DNA of 34,002 nucleotides from Verrucomicrobiaceae bacterium. GTDB lineage: Bacteria > Verrucomicrobiota > Verrucomicrobiia > Verrucomicrobiales > Verrucomicrobiaceae. Under the pieces are notes generated by a model. The model ran no database searches and had not been told where the DNA came from. It saw only the letters and a list, made by a program, of their open reading frames with translations. Every line of letters starts with the position of its first letter. The stretch's first letter is position 1. Location of the stretch: positions 1 to 34,002 of the forward strand of contig JAIXVB010000645.1 in NCBI GenBank assembly GCA_027483245.1, read 5' to 3'. Made by a program: the position numbers and the translations under genes. This document shows, piece after piece, positions 7,026-15,783 of the stretch.

Positions 7026-9948
7026 ACTTCTTGCCCGTCTGTTTGCTGCGCAAGCCGAGCCAAGTGGCGATGTAACAGCCGACGATCCACAGGCCCAAGC
7101 TGGCGAGCGCGACGACTGCGTGATTCAGGTCCCGGTAAATGATGCCCATGGGATAAAGCACATCGTCACGTTCCTCGACGCTCTCCTGGTATTTTTTCAC
7201 GCCACGAATCATGTCGAAACGATTCACGTGCTCACCCGCGTGACCTGCGAAGACGAGTAGATTTTGCCAGGATTTGTTGTGCGGTGAGACCTTGTCGTAA
7301 TCCTCACTCACGGTGCCATCGATCGTCTCCCACTCGATCGTTTCGCGTTCGCCACCGGGCGTGAGAAAGACCGGATACTTCGTGCGATTGGACATGCGCG
7401 GTGTGGCTTGGCCATAGAGATGCGCCACGTCCATGATTCGCTGCGCGCAGTAGCTCGGCACCACCACGCTGGCCAAGCGAACACTCGGAGTCATTTCAGG
7501 CCGAGTCACCACAAAACCGCCGAACAAAATTTGCGGAATGAGCACCAGTGGCACCCATAGCACCGCCTGTGTGCTGTTACGAACCAGAGCAGAGATTGCC
7601 AGACCAATCGCCACCCCCACCGCAGCGGTCGCCAAGAGTGCCAGCAGCTTCAGCACAAGATTGGAAACGAAGACACGCGTCAGGGTCATCGGAACGTCCA
7701 ACCCAGTCTCGCGAGATTCCTCACCCCGGGGTTCTGTCGCTTCCATCAGGCTATCGGCGATTTCAAAGAAGGACCCCAAATTGACCACGAGGGACACAGC
7801 CCAGGAGTTGGCTTGCTGCGTCTCCTTGGCCGCCGCTGTTTCCAAACTCGCCGCCGCGTCACCCGCTTCCGTGGGCGCTTGGCCTTCCTCAACGACGGAG
7901 AAACCATCATCGACCACAGGCGCGTCCGCCGTTGCCGCAGGAGCGGGATAAAGCCGCGCGGTCATTTTTTCACGAAACACCTCATGATCGAGATCCGCCG
8001 GATGAATGACATGGGCCACGGTCAGCGTGACCAAAAACAGCAAGAGCGCCTGAAGGCCGGTGACTGCACCCAGAAACAGATACTTGCTCTGTAGATAACA
8101 GTTCATGCCTAGACCACAGACCCGCTCGCGGCGAAAGATCGGCAGCTCACGAACAATCTGCTGAGCACCATTGCTGCACCCGAACCAAAGAGTGGCCACG
8201 ATGCAAAGGAAGGAACGCAGAACCGTGTCATCGGCCACCCAACCCACGAGCAATGCGATGAGCAGTGGCTGGGCTGCGAGAAAGACGAGATTCAGCGTGT
8301 CAGCCTTCAAAATAGCCCACTGACGGCGCAACAACACTGTGAGACTGCGCAGATACCCACCGCCACGACGGGTATTTTCAGCCGTGATGGGCACCTCTGT
8401 GTTTTGGCTACCAAAATCAGGCCGCTGATGCTGCCCCTGGCGCTTCTCAAACTCCGCTCGCCATTGCAGGCCCGTTTTTCCACCTTCCTTCAGCGGAGTG
8501 GCAAACAGCTGATAAATCTTCAGCAGCGAGGTCACGCCAAAATAATCCAGCGCCATCTCCGAGGCGGGACGCAGACGAAACTCCGAAGTGCCTGTGGCTC
8601 GACTTCCTGTGATGCTCAGATCAGTTGTCGCCTCCGTGCGACTCTCTGGACGTTCCGTGTCCATGTCACAAACGACATTCGCATCCTGGATGAAGATGAG
8701 TTTGTCAAAAAGCTGCGCGTTTTCCAAAACGTGCGTGGTGCAGACCACGGTGCAGGTTTTTGCCAACGTGTTGAGCAGGCTCATCAATGAAAACTCCGTG
8801 GCGGGATCGAGCCCTGACGAAGGTTCATCGAGAAACAAAACGGAGGGTTTGGAGAGCAACTCCGTCGCAATGCTGACGCGCTTGCGCTGTCCTCCTGAGA
8901 GTTGAGAGATGCGCTTTAGCCGATGCTCACTCAACCCCAGACGCTCAATCGTCTCATCCACCAGACTGGCGATGGCACGGTCGGGTGTCTCGGGTGGCAA
9001 ACGCAGACGGGCGCTGTAATGGAGCGCATTTTCCACCGTGATCTCCATGTGGACGATGTCATCCTGCGGCACGAATCCGATGCCTGCGGCTGCCATCTGG
9101 CGCGGATCACCGAGCGGCACGTCATTGATGTAAACTGTGCCTTGAGTCGCCGGGCTGATGCCACAGAGCGCATTCAAGAGTGTGGACTTCCCCTGACCGC
9201 TGCCACCGACGATGCCGACAAAGGTGCAGCGGTCGATGTCGAGACTCACGTCGTTTAAGATCGTGCGTCCCGATTTCAGCACCACGCTAATCTTTCGGGC
9301 CTCCACACGCCCTCCGGTCTGGCGCGGCACTCGGCGCAGCGAATGCCCCGTGAACTCAAAGGTGTAACTTCCCACCTTCATGCGGTCACCGACCTGAAGT
9401 TTCTTTTGGTGGAAAAATTGATCGTTCAGCGGCGTGCCGGCCTGACTTTTATCGGTGGCAGTCCAGTCGCCCTGCGCATCTTTTTCTAGCAACACGTGCT
9501 CACGCGAGATCGCAGAATCGGCTGCATCGAGCAGGAGTTTATCCGCCTCTGCCGCCTCACCTGCACTGCGCCCCAAGAGCACCCGGGTCAGTTTGCTCAG
9601 GCGCAGTTCATTGGTCGGCTGCCCTCGGAAGACGGGCTGATCCGGCACGCGTTGAAAGCGAATGAAGGCATCTGGCAGCTCAATCAAATCCCCATGCTGA
9701 AGGTAGGCCTTGGCCATCACCGGGATGCCATTGATACGCATGGAGCGCCCTGCGACATTGGAAAAGGGCTGAAGCGCCCAGGTCGCTGAACGCTGATCCC
9801 AGGACAGGCTAGCGTGTTCGGGCAGCAGATTCGAACCGCTCAGGCAGAGATCACAGGTCGTCGCAGAGCCGATTTTCAGAGTGGCTGTGCTGAGAAGGTA
9901 GTGGGCAGGATGAGCACCACTGGCGCAGACGGAGATATGGCCATTCAT
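7024..9948 (-). CDS. FHA-FHA-ABC exporter (ATPase and permease in one chain, Rv1747-like)
   Basis: This 974-residue half-transporter resembles ABCG/White-type exporters fused to phosphothreonine-binding FHA domains. FHA1 is about 20-100 (KIGSATTCDL, LPEHASL). FHA2 is about 120-205 (LLGRSAG, then SREH at 148-151, the classical FHA core). The ATPase domain (about 218-430) has Walker A GGSGQGKST (248-256), the signature LSGGQRKR (350-357), Walker B LFLDEP (371-376) and the switch His406. About six membrane segments follow (near 552-572, 577-597, 622-644, 763-788, 796-815 and 943-965), with acidic, Ala-rich loops between them. Mycobacterial Rv1747 has the same order and is controlled by kinase PknF through its FHA domains, so phospho-regulation is likely here. 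The exported substrate is unknown. It starts at ATG 9948 and is transcribed divergently from the lipoprotein gene. Confidence 0.93.
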   Translation of the reverse strand: MNGHISVCASGAHPAHYLLSTATLKIGSATTCDLCLSGSNLLPEHASLSWDQRSATWALQPFSNVAGRSMRINGIPVMAKAYLQHGDLIELPDAFIRFQRVPDQPVFRGQPTNELRLSKLTRVLLGRSAGEAAEADKLLLDAADSAISREHVLLEKDAQGDWTATDKSQAGTPLNDQFFHQKKLQVGDRMKVGSYTFEFTGHSLRRVPRQTGGRVEARKISVVLKSGRTILNDVSLDIDRCTFVGIVGGSGQGKSTLLNALCGISPATQGTVYINDVPLGDPRQMAAAGIGFVPQDDIVHMEITVENALHYSARLRLPPETPDRAIASLVDETIERLGLSEHRLKRISQLSGGQRKRVSIATELLSKPSVLFLDEPSSGLDPATEFSLMSLLNTLAKTCTVVCTTHVLENAQLFDKLIFIQDANVVCDMDTERPESRTEATTDLSITGSRATGTSEFRLRPASEMALDYFGVTSLLKIYQLFATPLKEGGKTGLQWRAEFEKRQGQHQRPDFGSQNTEVPITAENTRRGGGYLRSLTVLLRRQWAILKADTLNLVFLAAQPLLIALLVGWVADDTVLRSFLCIVATLWFGCSNGAQQIVRELPIFRRERVCGLGMNCYLQSKYLFLGAVTGLQALLLFLVTLTVAHVIHPADLDHEVFREKMTARLYPAPAATADAPVVDDGFSVVEEGQAPTEAGDAAASLETAAAKETQQANSWAVSLVVNLGSFFEIADSLMEATEPRGEESRETGLDVPMTLTRVFVSNLVLKLLALLATAAVGVAIGLAISALVRNSTQAVLWVPLVLIPQILFGGFVVTRPEMTPSVRLASVVVPSYCAQRIMDVAHLYGQATPRMSNRTKYPVFLTPGGERETIEWETIDGTVSEDYDKVSPHNKSWQNLLVFAGHAGEHVNRFDMIRGVKKYQESVEERDDVLYPMGIIYRDLNHAVVALASLGLWIVGCYIATWLGLRSKQTGKK

Positions 9949-10046
9949 AGCTAACAGGAAAATAGGCCAGGACTGAAGTCTGTCTCAGCATTGGCTAGGG
10001 TCTTCTGGTTTAAATCCTGCTTATGTTTTTTACAAGTCACAAGAAA

Positions 10047-10058
10047 TTGACTGGTCAA
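10047..10058. promoter_or_regulatory. TTGACTGGTCAA palindrome in a divergent intergenic region
   Basis: The 170-bp gap between the FHA-ABC gene and the divergent lipoprotein gene contains TTGAC-TG-GTCAA. Each arm resembles a -35 box in one orientation. It could be part of overlapping divergent promoters or an operator. No convincing -10 element could be assigned. Confidence 0.25.
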
Positions 10059-10118
10059 ACAATCCCACTGGTGATTTGATTCCACCGCTCGAAGCGCAAC
10101 TCATTTCAAATTCTGACT

Positions 10119-10742
10119 ATGAAGACACTGATCTCCCGACTCACCGTTTCCGCTATTCTTGCCTCCATGCTGGCTGGATGCACCAACATCAAAGATGACG
10201 GCACCCGCACACGCACGGAAGGTGCCCTTGCTGGCGCCATCCTCGGCACCGCTCTCGGAGCGGTCATCGGCGCACAATCAGGCAATGCCGCACGCGGAGC
10301 CATGCTAGGTGCTGCACTGGGTGGCGGTGCTGGTCTGGCTTATGGCAATCATGTCGCCAACAAAAAAGCCAACTATGCTTCGGAAGAGCAATGGCTGGAT
10401 GCCTGCATCGCCCAAGCCCGCGCGACGAATCAACGTGCACGCAATTACAACAGCAACCTCAGCGCCCGCATCAGCCGCCTGCGCAATGAAATCGCCGCCG
10501 CCAAAGCCACCGGAAACCGAGGCATGCTGCGTGAAAAGAAAGCTGAAATCATCAACCTCCAGAGAGAAACCTCCAGCGAGCTGAAGAAGGTGGACAACGA
10601 AATCAACAGCCAGCAAAACGTGCTGGGCCAAGCCTCTAGCTCAGGCCTGCGCCAGGAAGTCATCAGCCTGAAGGGCAACCGCAGCGCGATGTCCAGCAAC
10701 TACGACCGCCTCGCCAGCCTCAATAGCTCGATCGACGTCTGA
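10119..10742 (+). CDS. Glycine-zipper lipoprotein with coiled coil
   Basis: This is a predicted lipoprotein of 207 residues. The signal peptide ends in the lipobox LAGC, giving lipidated Cys21. Residues about 35-80 form a glycine-zipper segment (GALAGAILGTALGAVIG, then GAMLGAALGGGAGLAYG) of the kind that inserts into or oligomerises at the outer membrane. Residues about 85-195 are helical with coiled-coil character (ISRLRNEIAAAKATG, KKAEIINLQRETSSELKKV). The function is unknown; an envelope-structural or pore-like role is possible. It starts at ATG 10119 without a Shine-Dalgarno sequence. A 39-bp gap separates it from the next lipoprotein gene, so the two are probably in one operon with the S41 protease. 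Confidence 0.85.
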   Translation: MKTLISRLTVSAILASMLAGCTNIKDDGTRTRTEGALAGAILGTALGAVIGAQSGNAARGAMLGAALGGGAGLAYGNHVANKKANYASEEQWLDACIAQARATNQRARNYNSNLSARISRLRNEIAAAKATGNRGMLREKKAEIINLQRETSSELKKVDNEINSQQNVLGQASSSGLRQEVISLKGNRSAMSSNYDRLASLNSSIDV

Positions 10743-10781
10743 TCGATTGCCGCCTCCCTTCATCCTCGCCCCTTTGAGTTT

Positions 10782-11021
10782 ATGAACCGCACGATCTTCC
10801 TTAGCCTTGGTCTCGCGACCTGTGCCCTCTCCTTAACGAGCTGCGAAACCACCGGTGATCCGACTCAGGGTGGCCTCTTTGGCTGGTCCCAGAACAAGGC
10901 CGATTACCGCATCGCCGAAAGAAGAGACACGCTTTACAATCTGGATCGGGACAATGACCGCCAGCAGCGCCGCACGCAGTCGCTCCAGTCCGACTACTCC
11001 CGGATGAAGAACTCTCAATGA
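10782..11021 (+). CDS. Small lipoprotein, unknown function
   Basis: This is a 79-residue predicted lipoprotein. An N-terminal hydrophobic stretch ends in the lipobox LTSC (Cys21). The mature part is short and highly charged, with an Arg/Asp/Gln-rich tail (RDNDRQQRRTQSLQ). It probably forms a helix and may bind a partner. The stop codon overlaps the start of the S41 protease by 4 bp (ATGA), which implies translational coupling and suggests the two proteins are needed together. I do not recognise the family. Confidence 0.8.
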   Translation: MNRTIFLSLGLATCALSLTSCETTGDPTQGGLFGWSQNKADYRIAERRDTLYNLDRDNDRQQRRTQSLQSDYSRMKNSQ

Positions 11022-12346
11022 TGAGATGGCGTCAGCTACACCTGAGGGTGGTCGTGCCTGTGCTCTTCGCACTCAGCACGTCCACCTCCAGGCTGCACGC
11101 ACAAGCCGACGCGCGAGAGCTGGATACCGCCACCGAGATCCTCCGCGAATGCGCTAGCATGCTGGAAAAGCGCTGCTTTTACCCGCTGAATGCAGCCACG
11201 GTCCTCTCCAAGGCTCTGTCCGAACTGCACAAAGCAGGCGGTGCCCCAGGAGCGGATGCCCCGCCTCCGCCCGATCTGACCCAGCTCTCTGAAGCCGAGG
11301 CGATCCAAACGACACGTGCCCATCTCAGCGCCCTGACCGCCCTACCTGGTCAGCGGCTCAGTGCCCTCGAACTCGCTGAGGCTGCCTTAGAGGCTTACTG
11401 CCGGACCATCGACCCCTACACTCGTTATTCCACCGCGGAGGATGCGGCTCGCCTGGACAAAGCGCGCACAATCCAAGGCAGTGGCATCGGCATGACCTTG
11501 CAGGAAAAAGACGGCTTTTTCTACTGTTACCCCTTCCCAGAAAGTTCCGCAGCGCTCGCAGGCATCCGCCCTGGAGACAAGCTCCTCACCGTCGATGGGC
11601 GCCCACTCCAGGGAAAATCGATCAATCTGATCGGCACCTGGATTAAAGGCGCACCTGGCACTCCGGTGAATCTGCGACTCGAAAAAGGCGGCACGGGCAG
11701 AGCCCAACTGCTCGCTGTCACACGTGAAGCTGCGGTCGCCCAGCCCATTTACAAAATCGAACGTGACAGCGGTGGAGTTGTCATTCGGTTGAGGCGTTTT
11801 GAGCCCGGCTTGGCCGAAAAAATTCGCGAAGAACTCGCCGCCCAACCTTCCATTCGCCTCCTTACCCTCGACTTGCGCGGCAACCAAGGCGGCAACGCGA
11901 GAGCTGCCATTGAGGTCGCCCAACTCTTTTTAGAATCCGGCAAAAAGATCCTCACCATCCTCGAACGAGGCATGAAACCGTTGGATTTCACTTCTGAAAA
12001 CGCCAGCCCCTTCAGACCCACCCAGATTTCCATTCTGCAAGATGAAGGCACTGCAAGTGCGGCCGAGATCGTCATCGCCGCGCTGGCGGAAAACCTACCT
12101 GGAAAAGCTGCCAGCCAGGGAGAGAAGTCGTATGGAAAAGGGGTGGTTCAAGATGAAGTCGCGCTCAGCAGCGGCGGCAAACTCATCGTGACGGTGGGCA
12201 TGATGTTCGGCCCCGGCGGTCTTTCCTGGAATGAAACCGGCCTCCTTTCCTCCACGACCGCCGATGGCAAAATTTACAGTGATCGAGCCATTTCCATCAC
12301 CAAACCCACCGCAGGTCCGAAACCCGTGGTGAAATTGGTCGATTAA
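11018..12346 (+). CDS. S41 (CtpA-like) carboxyl-terminal processing peptidase with PDZ domain
   Basis: This is a 442-residue exported serine protease. After a signal peptide (about 1-30) comes a helical N-terminal domain containing DPYTRYST, which matches the DPxTxY stretch of CtpA/Prc proteases. A PDZ domain spans about 153-235 (GSGIGMTL, GIRPGDKLLTVDG). The S41 catalytic core has the nucleophile Ser347 in DEGTASAAE and the general base Lys374 in SYGKGVVQ, so the Ser-Lys dyad is intact. Such proteases trim or degrade periplasmic and envelope proteins and are often regulated by lipoprotein adaptors. The overlapping small lipoprotein gene is a candidate adaptor; that link is inference. The gene ends 11 bp from the convergent kinase gene. 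Confidence 0.93.
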   Translation: MMRWRQLHLRVVVPVLFALSTSTSRLHAQADARELDTATEILRECASMLEKRCFYPLNAATVLSKALSELHKAGGAPGADAPPPPDLTQLSEAEAIQTTRAHLSALTALPGQRLSALELAEAALEAYCRTIDPYTRYSTAEDAARLDKARTIQGSGIGMTLQEKDGFFYCYPFPESSAALAGIRPGDKLLTVDGRPLQGKSINLIGTWIKGAPGTPVNLRLEKGGTGRAQLLAVTREAAVAQPIYKIERDSGGVVIRLRRFEPGLAEKIREELAAQPSIRLLTLDLRGNQGGNARAAIEVAQLFLESGKKILTILERGMKPLDFTSENASPFRPTQISILQDEGTASAAEIVIAALAENLPGKAASQGEKSYGKGVVQDEVALSSGGKLIVTVGMMFGPGGLSWNETGLLSSTTADGKIYSDRAISITKPTAGPKPVVKLVD

Positions 12347-12357
12347 AAACTCCCCCA

Positions 12358-14826
12358 TCAGGGAAGCAGCACATCGGTTTCCTTGGTGTTGCCTTCGAAG
12401 GTATTGCCTTCCATCACAGGCTTGGCTCCGCTGGCGATCAAGATGGCGGTGCTGTTGAAGGCGCAGTGATTGCGCAGCACTTGAGGAGCGAAATCCAGCC
12501 CATCGATCGCGATGCCATGTCGCCCGCCCTTCACGCATTGATTTCCTTCGATTAGCACGCTCTGACCCGCAGAACCGAGGGCGATGATGTTGCTGTGGGC
12601 ATTGCCGATGAATTTAGCGCCCCGAGCCAGCGATCCCGGCCCACAGTCCAGGAACTGAACTCCATACTTGGCGTTTTCATTCACTTCCCCGCCCTCGATC
12701 TGAGCGATGGCAGCCGACTCAGCGACCACACCACCGCCACCCGTCCCGCTTTCCGTGCCTTTGCTGGCACCTCCTGCGAAGACAAATCCATTTTTATTGA
12801 AACGCCCTTCTTTGACTTCCGCCTTGGAATCCTGCCCCAAGATGTAAAGTCCATTCAAGACATTCTCACTGGCGCTCAGGCGCTCAGCCTTGAGCAGAGC
12901 TGCCTCTTGTACTGCCGTTCCATTTTGTTGATTGCGGAGGCATTCCAGACCTTTCACTTCCGCAGTCGTGGCACGACCCGTGACCAGCAGGCCGTCCGTG
13001 CCATTGCCAAGAGCTTTGCAGTCTTCCAAGAGGACTGAGGCTCCGCGCCCGACCTGAAAACCGGCAGCTAGATTTCGCTGAGCCGTGCAGCGGGTAAAAG
13101 TCACACGACTACTGCCTTCGACCTGCACTCCACTGCCCAGACCGCTTTCAAAAAGACAATCCTCAAAGGTGACTCGACTTGAGAGAATGCTGACCACCGC
13201 AGCACCCGCAGAACCTGGGCTGAGATCACCATCGCCATGCGTGAAGGTGATGCCGCTGATTTTGAGCTGAGTTTTGAGCTTGTCTGCCTCCATGGCATTG
13301 CCCAGCTTTCCATCCACGCTGATCAGCACGCGCGCTCCAGCCTCTGCGGCCAAAGAGACGCCGTCCACCAAACGCACCGTTTCTTCATAGGTTCCAGCTT
13401 TGAGCTTCACTGTTTCTCCCGCCTTTGCTGCGGCCAGAGCGGCCTGAATCGTCGGATAACCATCGGGGACTACCAATCCAGCCGGAGGCTTGCTGGGCAT
13501 GGTCGGTTCAACCGTGGGTTGAGAAGGTTTCGGCTTGGTCTCGGTGGGGAGCGGGTCAGGGATTGTCTGAACGATCTCAGGTGTCGGCACCGCGGCGGAT
13601 GGTCTGGAGATCAACGTTGAAATTTTCGGCCAAAACAAGGCACCCGATCCGCCTAGGACAACCACAGCGGCCCCGACCAGCACCCAAGGCAGAATGGATT
13701 TCGACTTTGGCTCCCCCCCTTGGGGTTTGGTCACGTCCGTGACACTCGCGACGGTCACTCGAGGGGGCACCGCCGTCTCCATCTGCAAAGGAGACAACGC
13801 GCTACTAGCCCGAACCGTCACGGACCGAGCTGCCGATGGGGCCGTGTCAAAACTGGCCACCGCACCGGTTGGCAGGGACGGATCACCGAAGGCAGAAGGG
13901 GATAAGGATGGAGCTGGCACGGCCCCGCCCAGCCCCAGCAACGCACGCACCTCCTCAGCGTCAGCCGGGCGCAATTCAGGATTCTTTTCCAAACAACGAC
14001 GAATCGTTTCCTCCCACTCAGGCGGAAAGGGCTGGGTGTTGGTCAGTCCGAATTCGAGACGACGCTCGACGATGCTCAGAGGTGTCTCTTCGCGAATCTG
14101 GCGGCTCAAGTCACCTGTGTGGAAAGGCGGCTTTCCAGTGAACAGCTCATAAAGCGTGCTGCCCAGCGAATAAATATCATCGGTGATGCTGGCGGACTTT
14201 CCAGAGGCCTGCTGAGGGCTCATGTAGGCCAGCGTGCCTGTCGAATTTCCCGCGATGGTGACGCGAGTCAGCGAGTCTTGGATGCTGCGGGCAATGCCAA
14301 AATCCATGATCTTAAGATCGCCCTTCGAATTGATGATCAGATTCGGGGGTTTGAGATCCCGATGAGCGATTCGGGCGCTGCGGTGTGCATAAGACAGGCC
14401 ATCCAAGATCTGCGAGACCCAGCGAGTGACCTGATGGGGTTCGAACACTTTGTTTGCTTGGCGCACACGCAGTTTGGCGAGCGTGTCACCGTCCACATAC
14501 TCCATACAAATGGCCGCGTGCTGATCGTCCAAAAAGAAGTCGTAAATCCTGACGATGTTCGGATGCGAAAGATCCTGACCGCGCACCGTCTCACCTTTCA
14601 GTTCTTCAATCGCCGCGTCATCCGAGCGCAAAGTTTCTGGGGCAAACTTCAGCGCGACTTCTCGGCTCAAGCGTGTGTCTTCTGCCAACCAGACAACTCC
14701 CATGCCACCTCGCCCGAGGACACGCTTGAGAGCAAATCTCCCAAAAGCGAGGTCTCCCGATTGATGACCACGCATGGTGGGCCCAAAATCAATATCATCC
14801 AGATTGGCGGGTGTTTTCTCGCTCAT
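12358..14826 (-). CDS. Transmembrane Ser/Thr protein kinase with extracytoplasmic beta-helix
   Basis: The product is 822 residues from ATG 14826. An in-frame TTG at 14865 would add 13 residues. The kinase domain (about 31-297) has the glycine loop LGRGGMGVVWLAE, the VALKF lysine (Lys60), HRDLKPPN with catalytic Asp157, and DFG at 175-177, so it should be active. The APE position reads SPQ. One membrane helix (about 378-399) and a Pro/Thr-rich spacer follow. Residues about 455-822 open with YPTIQAALAAAKAGETVKLKAG and continue with short repeats such as RVTFEDC, VLLEDCKALGN and NGTDGLLV, typical of a right-handed parallel beta-helix (NosD/pectate-lyase-like). The outer part may sense cell-wall or matrix glycans. 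The FHA proteins at 7.0-9.9 kb and 17.7-20.1 kb are plausible readers of its phosphorylation. Confidence 0.93.
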   Translation of the reverse strand: MSEKTPANLDDIDFGPTMRGHQSGDLAFGRFALKRVLGRGGMGVVWLAEDTRLSREVALKFAPETLRSDDAAIEELKGETVRGQDLSHPNIVRIYDFFLDDQHAAICMEYVDGDTLAKLRVRQANKVFEPHQVTRWVSQILDGLSYAHRSARIAHRDLKPPNLIINSKGDLKIMDFGIARSIQDSLTRVTIAGNSTGTLAYMSPQQASGKSASITDDIYSLGSTLYELFTGKPPFHTGDLSRQIREETPLSIVERRLEFGLTNTQPFPPEWEETIRRCLEKNPELRPADAEEVRALLGLGGAVPAPSLSPSAFGDPSLPTGAVASFDTAPSAARSVTVRASSALSPLQMETAVPPRVTVASVTDVTKPQGGEPKSKSILPWVLVGAAVVVLGGSGALFWPKISTLISRPSAAVPTPEIVQTIPDPLPTETKPKPSQPTVEPTMPSKPPAGLVVPDGYPTIQAALAAAKAGETVKLKAGTYEETVRLVDGVSLAAEAGARVLISVDGKLGNAMEADKLKTQLKISGITFTHGDGDLSPGSAGAAVVSILSSRVTFEDCLFESGLGSGVQVEGSSRVTFTRCTAQRNLAAGFQVGRGASVLLEDCKALGNGTDGLLVTGRATTAEVKGLECLRNQQNGTAVQEAALLKAERLSASENVLNGLYILGQDSKAEVKEGRFNKNGFVFAGGASKGTESGTGGGGVVAESAAIAQIEGGEVNENAKYGVQFLDCGPGSLARGAKFIGNAHSNIIALGSAGQSVLIEGNQCVKGGRHGIAIDGLDFAPQVLRNHCAFNSTAILIASGAKPVMEGNTFEGNTKETDVLLP

Positions 14827-14896
14827 GAGGTGCGCAGACTTTGGACCTGAATGAGAGGCGTTCAAGGCTCAAGTCCAGGAACCAAGATCGCCCTCC

Positions 14897-14931
14897 AAAA
14901 AAACAGGCCACCCGTTGAGGGGTGGCCTGTT
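14897..14931 (-). terminator. Intrinsic terminator of the minus-strand exported-protein genes
   Basis: A perfect 12-bp stem (14902-14913 with 14920-14931; 6-base loop) is rich in GGCCACCC/GGGTGGCC. On the minus strand it is followed at once by seven T (seven A on plus, 14897-14903). It lies 28 bp downstream of the 66-residue lipoprotein stop. Confidence 0.9.
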
Positions 14932-14958
14932 GGGTAAACCTAACAGTCGGATGACCGC

Positions 14959-15159
14959 TTAATTGCTGTAGCTGGAAGGCTTGGTGACAGCCTGGAAACC
15001 ATCCGCAGCTGTGCTCTTCGTGGTGACAGTCGCAGGTTTGGAGGGTGTCGGGCGCTTGGTCACGACCACAGGCGTCGGCTTGGGCTCGATGTAGGTGTTG
15101 TGATACGTGCAGCTGGAGAGCAGAAGACCAGTGGTCAGAGAAGTAAGAATGAGTTTCAT
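14959..15159 (-). CDS. Small Pro/Thr-rich lipoprotein
   Basis: This is a predicted lipoprotein of 66 residues. The hydrophobic N-terminus ends in the lipobox LSSC (Cys17). The mature chain of about 50 residues is rich in Thr, Pro and Lys (KPTPVVVTKRPTPSKP) and probably disordered, as in a wall-spanning or surface tether. It is the last gene before a strong intrinsic terminator and lies 45 bp after the 173-residue exported protein gene, so the two are probably co-transcribed. The function is unknown. Confidence 0.75.
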   Translation of the reverse strand: MKLILTSLTTGLLLSSCTYHNTYIEPKPTPVVVTKRPTPSKPATVTTKSTAADGFQAVTKPSSYSN

Positions 15160-15204
15160 GGATTTAAGCGATGGAAGGGATGAAGACGAAGAACGAACTG
15201 GAGA

Positions 15205-15726
15205 TTATTTCTTTTCAACCGCGCCAGGAGGCAGGGCATTGGCACCCGTGGACTCATTGCCAGGATTGCCGTCGCCATTCAGGATTCCCTCTTTCGGCAC
15301 ACCACGGCGACCGACGAGAACCGTGTAGGAGGCGAGGCCATTGGCGCGAGCCATGTGGAGATAGACCACTGCGGTGCCGTTGTAAGAAGAACGGAACTGA
15401 ACGCCTGCCAGTTTTGAGGAACGGCGATCATCCAGGATCAATTGGCCGACTTCATCATAGACGTAAATGTCAGCGTCACGAGCAAAGTCGTCGGTGCCGA
15501 CGAGGAAGACGTAATCCAATCCACGGGTCACTGGGATGAGGAATCTTACCGCTTGGCCACTGCCGAGCACGCCGGAGTGATCAGTTGGAGCCATTTGGAA
15601 TGACTTCGCGATGTAATCGCGCGCCATACGATAAGCCACGTCTTCTGCCTGAGCAGGGTCAGCGTGGAGGGGGTTGAGAGATCCAAAGAGGACGGCAGCA
15701 ATGAGGAGATGGCAGATGGGCTTCAT
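15205..15726 (-). CDS. Exported beta-rich protein, unknown function
   Basis: The product is 173 residues with a signal peptide (about 1-22, likely cleavage after PLHA). The mature protein has alternating hydrophobic strands (AVRFLIPVTRGLDYVFLVG, ADIYVYDEVGQLILDD, AVVYLHMARANGLASYTVLV). The pattern resembles the small beta-sandwich domains of the pre-peptidase C-terminal type, but I cannot assign a family. The C-terminal 30 residues are Gly/Pro/Asn-rich and probably disordered. It sits in the middle of a minus-strand run of three exported-protein genes with gaps of 45 and 57 bp. Confidence 0.75.
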   Translation of the reverse strand: MKPICHLLIAAVLFGSLNPLHADPAQAEDVAYRMARDYIAKSFQMAPTDHSGVLGSGQAVRFLIPVTRGLDYVFLVGTDDFARDADIYVYDEVGQLILDDRRSSKLAGVQFRSSYNGTAVVYLHMARANGLASYTVLVGRRGVPKEGILNGDGNPGNESTGANALPPGAVEKK

Positions 15727-15783
15727 AGCGGGCGAAGATTACGCGACTAATTTCAAGGACTGCAAGAAAAATGAGCGTGCCAA

